Under the pieces are notes generated by a model. The model was given only the letters and a program-made list of their open reading frames with translations, was not told the DNA's origin and made no database searches. Source: Defluviicoccus sp. (GTDB taxonomy: Bacteria; Pseudomonadota; Alphaproteobacteria; MPNO01). Taken from it: a stretch of DNA of 64,000 nucleotides. Shown here one piece after another: positions 1 to 8,455 of the stretch. The first letter of the stretch is position 1, and each line of letters starts with the position of its first letter. The position numbers were made by a program, and so were the translations under genes. The stretch is taken from NCBI GenBank assembly GCA_028820505.1, contig JAPPIT010000004.1, positions 1-64,000 on the forward strand. Direction: 5' to 3'.

Positions 1-201
1 ACCCATCCCGTACCGAAAACTCATCGCTGGATGAATCTCAGGGATAAGCAGGAACCAGATTGACCAGGTTTTGGCGAGCTCGCTCAATCCTTAAGATTGT
101 GCTCGCGGCAAGAGCTTGCACTCAAGGCACCCTCGCATATAGTGAATTTTGCGACCCGCCAGAAACGGAAATTTCGTCGCCAAGAGATAGGGAATCAGGC
201 C

Positions 202-747
202 ATGGCGAGAGCTCCCGCCAGCAGCGCGGACAGACTGTCCGCGCTCATCACCGAGATCGAGGCCGAGGCTTATGCGCGCGGCCAGGCGGACGCCAGAAAG
301 GAATTGCTGGATCTCCTCGGCGGCGGGACGGAGCGCCGCGCGGCCGCAAAGGCGTCGCGGGGAAGGCCGGCGAAGCCGGCCGCCGCGCCGAAGCGCAGGC
401 CGAGCGACCGAAAGAGGGCGCCCAAGGGCTCGGTTCCCCGCTTCGTCGAACAGGCCTTGCGTGACAATCCGGGCCAGACGCCGCCGGAAATTCTGGCCCG
501 CGCCTCGGACGACATGGAACGTCTGATCAAGCTTCCCTCGATCCGGACCGAGCTGCGGAACGGCGGGAGACAAGGCAAGTACGAACAGAAGGACGGCCGC
601 TGGTTCCTTGCGGGGTCCGACGCGGGTGCGGCCGCGACTGGCCCGCCGCCTGCCTCCGAGACGTTGCCGGCCGGGGAGCCCGGGGAGGCCGCGTCCGACG
701 CCACCTCCGGGACGTCTTCGACGGAGGCCTCACCGAGTTCGGAGTAG
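202..747 (+). CDS. Ala/Arg-rich protein with C-terminal winged-helix-like domain
   Basis: The 181-residue product starts with a helical stretch of about 40 residues (ADRLSALITEIEAEAYARGQ), followed by a basic low-complexity linker rich in Ala, Arg, Lys and Pro, and a compact C-terminal block (about residues 77-135) with SVPRFVEQALRDNPGQTPPE and ERLIKLPSIRTELRNG. That block has the feel of a HARE/winged-helix domain, so DNA binding is a reasonable inference. A clear paralog lies on the other strand at 28669-29190, with the same layout and near-identical core motifs, which is the best evidence that the frame is real. The ATG at 202 is chosen because homology with the paralog begins there; an upstream in-frame ATG at 97 adds unrelated sequence. 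The Ser/Thr/Ala-rich tail is probably disordered. Function unknown. Confidence 0.7.
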   Translation: MARAPASSADRLSALITEIEAEAYARGQADARKELLDLLGGGTERRAAAKASRGRPAKPAAAPKRRPSDRKRAPKGSVPRFVEQALRDNPGQTPPEILARASDDMERLIKLPSIRTELRNGGRQGKYEQKDGRWFLAGSDAGAAATGPPPASETLPAGEPGEAASDATSGTSSTEASPSSE

Positions 748-1070
748 GACGCCCGCGCGACGGCGGTCAGCGCGGCCTGCCTGCACGCCATCTTGCGGCC
801 CCGACGGATGCGCTGAGGGCGGAGATTCCATAGGGTGTCTCGCTGCATCGCCTTCATCGGCCGCTGGCCTATGACGTCAGTTGCGCAAACCGTGCCCGCT
901 TCCGCGGAACGAATTGAGCTACCGTACTTCTTCGCGACGGTGACGTGCGCAAAGTCGGCCAATTTGCGCAACCGCGGATGCCCAATGTAGTCGAGTTGTA
1001 TTCGTGCGGCCCCCTTGTCTCAAACGGTAGCCCTTCGCCGGTTCGAGTTTCGCCGTTTCGATGTCCAACG
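748..1070. other. Intergenic stretch, nothing recognised
   Basis: This stretch lies between two convergent genes. I see no convincing coding frame, hairpin terminator or repeat in it. Confidence 0.5.
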
Positions 1071-2030
1071 CTATCGTTCCAGTTTCAGGTACCACTCCGC
1101 GAGCCGATCAAGGGCGGTGAAAGCGTGCTCGGCAGCATCGTCACGAAAGCCGGTCGATTGCGTCATCCTCGATACTCGGAGCGAGACCCTGATGCCAAAC
1201 TTGCCGTATCCCTCCACGATGGCCTCGTCGCCGAATGCGATACTCGCGGAATAGTGCACCTGTTCCCGCATCGCCTCCGGCGCTGGGCAAATGACGAGAT
1301 CGACAAGGCCCGTCGTGTTCTCGACCCGCGATTCCCAGAGCCGATAGCGGATCCAGACATTTTCGGGGAATTCCGGGTGCCGGATCTTCCAGATCCAGGA
1401 TTCGTTATGGGCGTAAGCCTCACGGAGCGGCGGAAACTCGTACGGACGCTCCTCCGCCGCACAGCGGTCCGTGGCCCAATTCAGGAAATCGGAGTGAAGC
1501 GCATGCAGTGCGTGGTCGGGCGACTTGACGCCGGTGCTTTGCTGCTTCTTCACCGCCCGCGCGATGATTTCCCGCCGGTACTTGAGCCGGCGCGGATCGG
1601 GTGAGGAGAGCAACTCCGCCACCTGCTCAAGATCGATGCTCGCGTCGTATCCATCCCGCTCTCCGCGGTAGGCCCCAGGCGCCACGAGCACGGTCCTCAC
1701 GAAATCATACCCCTCGTCCCTCATGCGTTCGGCATGTTCCCTGTACCGCTCCGCCTGCCGCACGGCCGGACCGGCGGTGATCTTGTCCTCGATCAGGAGC
1801 GCTGCACGCCGCCCATCCAACTCGGCTTCGACCAGGAGGTCAGCAAATCCGTTGCCGCCGAGCGGGGGCTCCACGACAGCGGAAACGACATTGAGAGTCT
1901 CGAACCGCAATCCGCATGCGGAGGCAAATCCTGCCGCGAATGCCGGATCGCATTCGAACTCCTCGGCCAGGAGGTAGTCGATCTCAGACTCTCGCGACGA
2001 TTTCCGCTCAAGATCGTTCTGGTCTGTCAT
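1071..2030 (-). CDS. PD-(D/E)XK nuclease-like protein
   Basis: The 319-residue protein carries a recognisable PD-(D/E)XK core in its N-terminal third: Asp64 in GFADLLVEAE, then the E-x-K element Glu81/Lys83 in ALLIEDKI after a beta hairpin, with a conserved-looking QAERYREHAERM helix behind it. That is the arrangement of bacterial nuclease-fold proteins that resemble restriction endonucleases. The C-terminal half has aromatic-rich strands (WIWKIRHPEFPENVWIRYRL) and no domain I can name. There is no signal peptide, so it should be cytoplasmic. It follows the small HTH gene at 2080-2481 on the same strand with a 49-base gap and may be co-transcribed with it. Nuclease activity is inferred from motif geometry only. 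Role in defence or repair is unknown. Confidence 0.72.
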   Translation of the reverse strand: MTDQNDLERKSSRESEIDYLLAEEFECDPAFAAGFASACGLRFETLNVVSAVVEPPLGGNGFADLLVEAELDGRRAALLIEDKITAGPAVRQAERYREHAERMRDEGYDFVRTVLVAPGAYRGERDGYDASIDLEQVAELLSSPDPRRLKYRREIIARAVKKQQSTGVKSPDHALHALHSDFLNWATDRCAAEERPYEFPPLREAYAHNESWIWKIRHPEFPENVWIRYRLWESRVENTTGLVDLVICPAPEAMREQVHYSASIAFGDEAIVEGYGKFGIRVSLRVSRMTQSTGFRDDAAEHAFTALDRLAEWYLKLER

Positions 2031-2079
2031 CGGCGGTCCGCCGACCGCATCGCAGCTCTCGCCCGCTCCGCTCGCACCG

Positions 2080-2481
2080 TTACCGGCCGCCCTGCCCAGC
2101 GTCCTTCAGCACGCCCTCCACCTGGGCGCGCGACAGGCGGAACTCCCGCGCGATCGCCGACGGTTTCAGGCCGGCCCCGAACGCCGCCAGAATCAGCTTT
2201 TCCTGCCCGGTCGTCACTGGCGTAGGCTTGCCGTGCGCTCTCCCCGTGGCCGTCTTGCCGTCCAGCCGGCCGCGTCTGCGGGCTTCGGCGGTCGCCGCTT
2301 CGAGCAGCCGGTCCAGGTCTGCGTCGTCGAGATGGCGGAGCGAACGGCTCAGGTTTGCGGGCAGGGCGAGCGTCCCCTGCACGTGGGCGCCGCCTTCGGA
2401 GGCGCTTCCGCCCGACCGGCTCCCGGCGCGCTTTCCGGGCTCGCGCCCCGGCCCGGCGACCCTCCCCGCATGCCTCGCCAT
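2080..2481 (-). CDS. Small protein with C-terminal helix-turn-helix
   Basis: The 133-residue product has a basic Gly/Arg-rich N-terminus, a short acidic helix (LDDADLDRLLEAATAEARRR) and a C-terminal helix-turn-helix of the resolvase/Hin type, recognisable in LILAAFGAGLKPSAIAREF followed by LSRAQVEGVL. Such HTHs occur at the ends of serine recombinases and in small stand-alone regulators; no recombinase catalytic domain is present. It lies 49 bases upstream of the PD-(D/E)XK gene on the same strand, so it could be its regulator or partner. Start ATG at 2481 is the only good candidate. Function beyond probable DNA binding is not known. Confidence 0.62.
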   Translation of the reverse strand: MARHAGRVAGPGREPGKRAGSRSGGSASEGGAHVQGTLALPANLSRSLRHLDDADLDRLLEAATAEARRRGRLDGKTATGRAHGKPTPVTTGQEKLILAAFGAGLKPSAIAREFRLSRAQVEGVLKDAGQGGR

Positions 2482-3257
2482 TCACTTCGCCCCCATCCCA
2501 CGCCGGTACGGCCGCGCCGCCGATTACAGCGCGGACAATGCTGAGGCACCATAGCAAAAGGCACTCTTTCGCCTCCGCCACGTCCCCATGGCAGAATATG
2601 CGCCATCGACTCGATCGGCCGGCATCGCGGCGGGACGTAACGTCTCGGCATGGATCAGCGCCGCGCCGCACCCGTCGTAGACCCGGACGAGACAAACGTC
2701 GTGCTACGGGATGGTCTACCGCTTCGTCGGGGCGGCGTTTCTTCAGAGGCTTCCGCGGATGGGAGGCGCGCAACGCCGCCCCCGGAATACGGGAACGGAC
2801 AAGCGCCGGACGATTGAGGAGGCGCGGTTGCCGGCCACCTGCCTTGGCCTTCCCCCGAGAACCGGCTGAGCCGCCCCCTTAAAGATGTATGGAGCATTGT
2901 CGAGTCAAGCGACGGTGCCATGCGGGGTCGCAGCCAGCCCGCACGGTGCATTGACTCTTTTGCGGTATGCTTACGGTACAGGGGTTGGATCAGGGGAAGG
3001 AAAAGAGAATCCCCGCTATCCAGTTGAAATAGCGGGGATTTTTGGTTGCAGGGGCCCCCAACCACGGCGAAGAGACCGTTTGACCAGGTGTGGAACGGCG
3101 ATCCACACAGTGTTGCAGTTTCGCAACGGACAGGGCTCATCGTCCGATTGGGCGTCAAGAACACTCGCTCAGACTTGCAAACCGGAATGGCATACCCACA
3201 TGTCAACTCGTGGCCCAAAGTCAGGCTATGCGCCTGTTCATCAAGACGGGGAGAGTC
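2482..3257. other. Intergenic stretch with a strong terminator
   Basis: Apart from the intrinsic terminator at 3008-3043, I see no supported gene. Open frames here are Arg/Pro/Ser-rich and look like chance frames of GC-rich DNA. Base composition falls to near balanced after about 2880. Confidence 0.5.
3008..3043 (+). terminator. Intrinsic terminator (11-bp perfect stem, T5)
   Basis: AATCCCCGCTA (3008-3018) pairs perfectly with TAGCGGGGATT (3030-3040), with an 11-base loop and five T's at 3039-3043. On the minus strand the same hairpin is followed by CTCTTTT, so it may work in both directions. No gene is recognised just upstream on the plus strand, so what it terminates is unclear; it may be left from an inserted element. 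Confidence 0.85.
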
Positions 3258-3449
3258 ATGAGAAATCTAGGCAAAGCAGTAGCGGTTGGTGCCGTGGCTA
3301 TCGTGCTTGCAACCAGTTTGCCGTCTGCACGTGCCCAGGCAGCGGTAACGGGGGCTGCTGCGGCAACGGCGATTGGTGCGATCGCCGCATACATCTACGT
3401 GTGGAAGGAGTCATACAAGTTCGGTGAGTATCTCGCCAGCAAGTGGTAA
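3258..3449 (+). CDS. Small exported protein, 63 aa
   Basis: The product begins with a typical signal sequence (MRNLGKAVAVGAVAIVLATS, then LPSARAQA with an ARA-Q cleavage site) followed by an Ala/Gly-rich hydrophobic stretch and a short aromatic, charged tail (YVWKESYKFGEYLASKW). It should be secreted or held in the inner membrane by the second hydrophobic segment. A purine-rich GGGGAGAG lies just before the ATG. Longer in-frame readings upstream lack a signal sequence. No family recognised. Confidence 0.6.
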   Translation: MRNLGKAVAVGAVAIVLATSLPSARAQAAVTGAAAATAIGAIAAYIYVWKESYKFGEYLASKW

Positions 3450-3607
3450 GGTAAACATCCGCTAGAAGCTGCGGGGGTATTCAGTCTGATTTTGAGCAGT
3501 TGAAGGTTTCTCCCCACGGCTCGGATGCGAGCGTGCTCTGCCATTCGGGCTATGTCCCGAAATCAAGCATTGCTCCGCAGCGTATGGGCTGTGGAGGGAG
3601 GGGTGAG

Positions 3608-4567
3608 CTAAGCCGCAGAGACCAAGACCAAGATCAGCACCACCAACAAGCCGATCACCCAGCCGAGCCGTGCGCGAACGGAGCGCAGCATCTCAACCGA
3701 CCGATCATCGGGCATGGCAAGCATCGGCGCGGCGTGGTCGTTGTCGACCTGAACGGCAGGATACTGAACGGACGCCGGCTTTGAGTAGCCAATTGAAATG
3801 CGCTCGATCCGTGCGCGACCGCTCACCAAGTCTTTGTGATCGCCTTGGAGCAGGCCGTACTCGCTATTCATCCACGGCTCGTTCAACGAAGCCTGCACCT
3901 CAGTCTCAAACATTTCCACGATCGTGGCCATAGTAGCCTTTTCCACCTTGTCAGAGTTCGCGAGCAGGCTATTGAAGAAGTCATTGAACTGCGGCTCGTC
4001 CAAATACAGGTTGAGATGTAAAGCCGGTGCCTCGTTCGCTCCGCGCTCCGGCCATGGATCGGTGTGTAGCCAAAGCGAGCCCGGCTCGCCGTCCATGAGG
4101 CCCTTTTCTGGCACGTCCCGCGAACTCATTCCCGAAAAGCCAATGCCATCCAATGTTGTTGCATTTGTTTCGCCGCCAATTTTGCCGACCGATATCGGTC
4201 GGATAAGGACGTTCATGATCTCATGAAATTGCAGAAGCGCGCCGTCTTCGATGCTAAATATCGTGATCTTGTCCTCGGTGTCTGCCCTCGCGCTAATGAG
4301 CGGTTCGTGTCGATATTCCGGGGCACCGTCTTCAATGTCATTCCAATCGTCAGCGCTACACCCGTAGCTATCGACAGCGCGGATATCTGCAAGGTCGAGC
4401 TGCAATCTCTTGGGTACTTTAGTCAGCATCATCGGACGGTCGGAGAGTTGATGGTCCGTGTGTATGGTAAACTCGTTCACGAGTGTCCATCCTTCGGTGT
4501 CGTTGAAGTCCGAAGAAAGGATATCCTGTTTCTTTATCACGACAGCCGTTCCTATTGCCGTCCACAA
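3608..4567 (-). CDS. Tail-anchored hypothetical protein
   Basis: This 319-residue, acidic protein has no signal peptide but ends in one hydrophobic helix (GWVIGLLVVLILVLVSAA) at its extreme C-terminus. It is therefore probably tail-anchored in the inner membrane with the bulk in the cytoplasm. Its codon use is less GC-biased than that of the surrounding genes, which suggests recent acquisition. It overlaps by 16 bases the end of the damaged upstream gene (4552-5059), the usual sign of translational coupling, so the two were probably an operon. I do not recognise a family. A helix-rich central section (FNDFFNSLLANSDKVEKATM) is the only other notable feature. Confidence 0.65.
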   Translation of the reverse strand: MWTAIGTAVVIKKQDILSSDFNDTEGWTLVNEFTIHTDHQLSDRPMMLTKVPKRLQLDLADIRAVDSYGCSADDWNDIEDGAPEYRHEPLISARADTEDKITIFSIEDGALLQFHEIMNVLIRPISVGKIGGETNATTLDGIGFSGMSSRDVPEKGLMDGEPGSLWLHTDPWPERGANEAPALHLNLYLDEPQFNDFFNSLLANSDKVEKATMATIVEMFETEVQASLNEPWMNSEYGLLQGDHKDLVSGRARIERISIGYSKPASVQYPAVQVDNDHAAPMLAMPDDRSVEMLRSVRARLGWVIGLLVVLILVLVSAA

Positions 4568-5059
4568 GCAGGCCCATTCACCCGCAGGTACTCGTCGATA
4601 TAATTATCAATGATCTCAGCCACAATCCGAAGGATGAGCATTGGGCCTCGACCATACGTTCCCGTCGTACCGGTCTGCCAAGACGGGAGCAAATGTTCCA
4701 GCTTGATGTCAGTGTCCGTCATGAACTTGGCGTACGAGACCTGTACATGGAAGGCGGCCCGAACGACGTCTTGAGCGATATCATTGCCGACAACTTCCAC
4801 CTTGACATGCAAGAACGCCCCTTCCGCCTTTCGGAAGTGTGCTGTGTAGAGATGCATGGCGCGGAGTCGGCTGCGGGCAAAGACAAGGATGTCCTCCTTG
4901 ATCGGGCCGAAGACACTCGCTGGATCCGACCGCACATCGACTGACAATCCCATAGGCCGACAGGCGTTCCAGCTGGAAGCGGTCTTGGTCACTAACCTTG
5001 GCGGCCGAGGCTGGAACCACCAAGAGAATAGTCGCGAGCAGCGCGGCGACAATGCGTAT
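4552..5059 (-). pseudogene. Exported protein gene with lost start codon and +1 frameshift
   Basis: From position 5059 the minus strand encodes a textbook signal peptide (IRIVAALLATILLVVPASAA, then KVSDQDRFQLERL), but its first codon after a good AGGAGG (5072-5067) is ATA, not ATG, and the frame has no other start before an upstream stop. Around 4949-4953 the frame must slip by one base to continue in the long downstream frame (GLSVDVRSDPASVFGPIKED onward to 4552). A single extra G in the GGGA run would explain the slip. An alternative GTG at 5064 opens the downstream frame directly, but it sits only two bases from AGGAGG and gives a Trp/Pro/Arg-rich non-signal N-terminus. I read this as a decaying gene, or an assembly error for the slip. 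It precedes and overlaps the tail-anchored protein gene. Confidence 0.6.
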
Positions 5060-5091
5060 GGCACTTCCTCCTAAGCAGGGGAGAGACTAGG

Positions 5092-6130
5092 GATGCACGG
5101 GATGGTTCGCTAGGAAACCTAGGAGGCCCTAACCTGTCCGTAGGGAGAATGCCGGAATAGGGGTGAACCGGCTGACCAAGGACGCTCCGGCCCGACGACC
5201 GCGCCTGCCGGTCGACGGGAGCGCGCAACGCGGACACGAACGCGCAGGCACTCTGCGGAACCGACCGGCGAATCAATAAGTCCGAGGGATGCAGGCCAGG
5301 GAGTCGTAGCGCCTTCATAGTACCGATGACGGCGGGGAACCCGGTCCACGGGGACCCGTCCGAGGAAAGGGAGGCGTCACATGCGCAGACCCACTGACGG
5401 GAAACGATGGAGGAAACGCTGGGTTCCACCAACACGTCGACGAAACGGCAGTGGATAGCCGAACAGGCGAGGGAACACCCGGAGCGGGTCTTCACGTCGC
5501 TGCACCACCTGATCGACATCGACTGGATGCTGGAGGCGTATCGCCCGACGCGGAAGGATGGTGCGACGGGGATCGACGGCGTAACGGCTGCCGACTACGA
5601 GAAGGACCTGCGGGCCAATCTTGAGGACCTGCTGGAACGGATCAAGTCGGGCCGCTACTTCGCGCCGCCGGTTCGCCGCCACTACATCCCGAAGGCGGAC
5701 GGCAGGAAGCGCCCGCTCGGCATTCCGACCTTCGAGGACAAGGTGGTGCAGCGGGCGATCGTGATGATCCTCGAGCCGATTTACGAGACGGACTTTCTGC
5801 CGTGCTCGTACGGCTTCCGCCCCGGGCGCTCGGCCCATGATGCCCTCGACGCTCTGCGCAACGGCATCATGGAGCAGAGGCTGAGATGGGTGATCGACGC
5901 GGATCTGGCCAGATACTTTGACTCGATTCCGCATTCCCACCTTCGCTCTTTCCTCGACCTGCGGATCAAGGACGGTGTGGTCCGGCGAATGCTGGACAAG
6001 TGGCTGAAGGCCGGGGTTCTCGACCAAGGAGTGCTGCAACGGTCCGAGACTGGAACTCCTCAGGGCGGGGTTGTCAGCCCTTTGCTATCGAACGTGTTCC
6101 TGCACTACGTGCTGGACAAATGGTTCGAAG
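5092..6130 (+). mobile_element. Group II intron, 3'-truncated
   Basis: About 300 bases upstream of a maturase-type reverse transcriptase frame are rich in short hairpins and contain phrases typical of intron domain I leaders (for example GGAGTCGTAGCG near 5298 and the CACGGGGACCCGTCCG helix near 5350), which identifies the ribozyme 5' part. The exact 5' boundary is uncertain; I place it near 5092. The element stops abruptly at about 6130 in the middle of the reverse transcriptase. No domain V/VI hairpin follows, and the sequence passes directly into an unrelated broken gene on the opposite strand. It should be incapable of splicing or retrohoming. Confidence 0.75.
5407..6130 (+). pseudogene. 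ltrA: Group II intron reverse transcriptase/maturase, C-terminally truncated
   Basis: The first 241 codons match bacterial group II intron reverse transcriptases: KDGATGIDGVTAADYEKDL, RRHYIPKADGRKRPLGIPTF, PCSYGFRPGRSAHDAL, WVIDADLARYFDSI and GTPQGGVVSPLLSNVFLHYV, in the usual order. The frame then leaves the family right after YVLDKWFE (position 6129), before the catalytic YADD box, and the maturase (X) and DNA-binding regions are missing; the remaining 49 codons of the open frame are read from the antisense of another gene. Complete relatives are roughly 420-480 residues. It is therefore inactive. A second related fragment is at 39807-40390. Confidence 0.9.
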
Positions 6131-6439
6131 CCCACCCACGACGTCGTAGCGCGAGCCGGCAACGCCAAGCCAAATACGGTCCCAGGCCGCGATCCCTGTG
6201 CGCTCGAACTTCAGGTTCGCGCCACGCGTCGCTTCAAGGGCCGTCAGAAGGTCCGCCTCGTACCCGAGATGCACGTTGAAGCCCGGCGCCGCGGGATCGC
6301 GATCCGCGCTGTAGCTGACAGGCTGGAAGTACGGGTAGAAGCCGAACCGCAGGGTCGTCGGTTCCTCGGGGCAGGCGGCCGCGACCGGCACGTTCGTTGC
6401 CAATGTGGCGAGCAAGGCCAGTGCGAACGGCGTTTTCAC
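6131..6439 (-). pseudogene. Family-3 solute-binding protein, N-terminal stump
   Basis: A GTG at 6439, six bases after GGAGAG, opens a frame with a signal peptide (VKTPFALALLATLATNVPVA, cleavage near AAA) and a mature N-terminus that closely parallels the intact gene at 21126-22130: RFGFYPYFQPVSYSADRDP against SFGFYAHFEPVSHSAADRP, then FNVHLGYEADLLTALEA against FDTHLGYEADLLSALEA. The similarity ends exactly at DVVGG (6131), where the group II intron fragment starts. About two thirds of the protein is gone. The gene was probably cut by the intron insertion or by a later deletion between copies. Confidence 0.85.
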
Positions 6440-6939
6440 CGCGGCTCTCCAACGACGGCTTCTTCGCGCCGAACTCCTCGACCATGTTCGCCTGCTCGAA
6501 AATCCGGGCGGCCTCGAGATGCTCCGGATCGCACCAGCCGCCCTGAATAGGGTTGCCCGCCAGGCCGTTCCCAAAGGTGCCTCGGAAAGCGATCGGCACC
6601 TTGGCGAACAGCACGGTCTGCGTCGAATGCGCGGTGCCGCGGTCGACGTTCGTGATGCTGCCGAACGCGACGTCGGCCGACAGGCCGTGCGCGACGCCCA
6701 GGCTCGGCGCCCCGTCGCCCTGCAGGCGGCCGCCACGATCGTTCCCCATCGCCGACCCTCCAACCGTGATCCCGAGCCACGCCGCACTTCCGCTTGGCGC
6801 GCGTGCTCGTCAGTTGCATGGATCCGCCCCTGGTCTGCTCCATCCGCGTGTAGACCGATCGGTGCTCTTGCGCCTTGAGGACGGACCCACCCTTCTGAGC
6901 CACGGAGTGCCTCCCTGTCACCGGGCTGAATTCAGCCAT
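6436..6939 (-). pseudogene. Frameshifted gene of unknown function
   Basis: The gene starts with an ATG at 6939 behind GAGGAAAGAGG and reads well for about 52 codons (MAEFSPVTGRHSVAQKGGSV, then a Met/Thr/Arg-rich section ending KRKCG). Near 6785-6800 the first frame turns Arg-rich, while the neighbouring frame becomes protein-like (SAAWLGITVGGSAMGNDRGG, later STQTVLFAKVPIAFRGTFGN and FEQANMVEEFG). A one-base slip is the simplest explanation. The second frame has no stop before it runs into the solute-binding stump, so the original end is also lost. No family recognised. It belongs to the minus-strand chain with the micro-membrane proteins upstream. Confidence 0.5.
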
Positions 6940-6951
6940 CGCCTCTTTCCT

Positions 6952-7083
6952 CTACTCGCTCAGGGGCGCGAGCCCCCACGGGGGGATCTGTTCCGCTTCC
7001 ATCTGCAAGAACAGCAGCCCGCCAATCGCTATCGCGATCGCCAGGCCAATCACAATCGCCGCACGCGGCCAGCGAAACTTCAC
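6952..7083 (-). CDS. Micro-membrane protein, 43 aa
   Basis: A GTG start at 7083 overlaps the stop of the preceding 50-aa gene (GTGA), giving VKFRWPRAAIVIGLAIAIAI followed by GGLLFLQMEAEQIPPWGLAP and LSE. It has one membrane helix, with positive charges before it and a short acidic tail, so the N-terminus probably faces the cytoplasm. The four-base overlap and the placement directly before the next ribosome binding site make it very likely to be translated. Unknown family. Confidence 0.65.
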   Translation of the reverse strand: MKFRWPRAAIVIGLAIAIAIGGLLFLQMEAEQIPPWGLAPLSE

Positions 7084-7232
7084 AACCACCCGTACGCCGC
7101 CCACACGAGCAGCCCGAGAAGGCTGACCGCGACCAGCGCAATGACCGCCCTCTTTTTGTCGGGCCCGTTCCGCCCGAAGGGCTCGCGGCCGTTGAACCGG
7201 TCGCCTGTAGGGCGGCTGTCTTCCTTCACCAT
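7080..7232 (-). CDS. Micro-membrane protein, 50 aa
   Basis: ATG at 7232 opens a frame with a charged, Gly/Asn-rich N-terminal half (MVKEDSRPTGDRFNGREPFG) and a C-terminal membrane helix (AVIALVAVSLLGLLVWAAYG). The stop TGA shares bases with the GTG of the next gene. The pattern, a soluble charged head with a tail anchor, is like small accessory subunits or modulators of membrane complexes, but no family is recognised. Confidence 0.62.
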   Translation of the reverse strand: MVKEDSRPTGDRFNGREPFGRNGPDKKRAVIALVAVSLLGLLVWAAYGWL

Positions 7233-7236
7233 GAGA

Positions 7237-7338
7237 TCACCCGATAAAGTACCAGACGCCGATGCCGGCGAGCGTCAGCACGGCGACGACGGCAATGACG
7301 ACCGCCGCCCGCCGGAGGATGATCGACCACCACATCAT
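7237..7338 (-). CDS. Micro-membrane protein, 33 aa
   Basis: Two consecutive ATG codons at 7338 and 7335 begin a peptide that is almost wholly one membrane helix (MMWWSIILRRAAVVIAVVAV, then LTLAGIGVWYFIG). It ends four bases before the next gene in the chain. Short and therefore less certain, but its position and hydrophobic design match its two downstream neighbours. Confidence 0.5.
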   Translation of the reverse strand: MMWWSIILRRAAVVIAVVAVLTLAGIGVWYFIG

Positions 7339-7372
7339 TGTCAGTCGAGCAACTTCTTGATGCTTTTGCCGC

Positions 7373-7576
7373 TCATCGCGGGCCCGGCATCGACGCAAGG
7401 GACTCTTCGTCCGGAACCCCAACCCCCGTCCTGTCGCGTGACGATGCCGAGTGCCTGCTCGATCGGGCGATCCGCCCCTCGATCAGAGACAGCCGAAACG
7501 GCAGGCCGCGAGTGATCTCAGCGAGATCGTTCGGCAGCGGTGGATATTTTCCGAAGCCCATCAAGCCGCCCTTCAT
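7373..7576 (-). CDS. Small hypothetical protein, 67 aa
   Basis: The frame from 7576 (or from the internal ATG at 7561, which has the better-placed GGGCGG) encodes MGFGKYPPLPNDLAEITRGL followed by a basic helix and a Ser/Arg-rich tail. It is the first member of the minus-strand chain of small genes (7576 to 6436). It has no membrane segment. I do not recognise it; the C-terminal part may be an artefact if the frame slips near 7390. Confidence 0.35.
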   Translation of the reverse strand: MKGGLMGFGKYPPLPNDLAEITRGLPFRLSLIEGRIARSSRHSASSRDRTGVGVPDEESLASMPGPR

Positions 7577-7727
7577 CCTGCGATGGGACCCGCTGTCTTC
7601 TAAGGCCGAAATCCGCAACCCTGGAAGCCGAAACCGGACAAGAGGCCGAGACGGTGCTGGCGGCCGAACCCCGGCAACCCGACAGCGCCGGCGACGGCGG
7701 CCTGGCCCGGGCGGACGCAGACGCCGC

Positions 7728-8455
7728 TCATCTCGGCGCGAAGCGCGAGAACTCCCCCCGATACGTCTTCGCCCGCGGCGGCGCGTACCCGCCTCTCTTC
7801 GACGTGGCGATTCCGAGCCGGGCGAGTCCCTCCACCGCCTTGACCGCGGTCGTGACGCCTTCGAGCACGGGGACCGAGAATTCGTCCGCGAGCGCCCGGG
7901 CCATGTCCACCATGCCGGCGCAGCCGAGCACGATGGCTTCCGAGCCGTCCTCCGCGAGCGCCCGGCCGATCTCGCGGCGCAGCCGGTCGCGCGCGTCCGA
8001 CCACGGGTCCTCGAGCGCCAGCACCGGGATCTCCGACGCGCGGACCCGGCGGCACATCTCCCAATGGCCGTAGCGGCGCACCAGATGCTCGATCGCCGGC
8101 ACCGAGCGCCCGAGCGTGGTGACGATGCTGAAACTCCCCGCCACGATCGAGGCTGCGTGCAGCGCCGCCTGGCAGAGACCGATCACCGGCGCCTCGGTCG
8201 CGCATCTGGCCGCATCCACGCCGGTATCGTCGAAGCACCCGACGACCACGGCCGCGGCGTCCGGGTGTTGCCGGATCGCGTCCAGCAGCGCCGGCACGGC
8301 GAACGCCTCGTCGTAATAGCCCTCGATGCTCTCCGGCCCGTCCGCCGCGGTGACGGCGACGATCTCGGTGCCCTCCGCGGCGACCGCTTCGGCCGCGAGC
8401 CGCATCCCCATCGTCATCGTGTCCGTCGTGTTGGGATTGACCAGAAGCAGCTTCA

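Noticed and set aside
3046-3065. A tRNA 3' end after the terminator (GGTTGCAGGGGC)
   Set aside because: Resembles the reverse of a tRNA end for a few bases only; no cloverleaf on either strand.
5065-5406. A coding gene ahead of the intron reverse transcriptase
   Set aside because: The stretch is structured intron RNA sequence; its open frames are short and Arg/Pro-rich.
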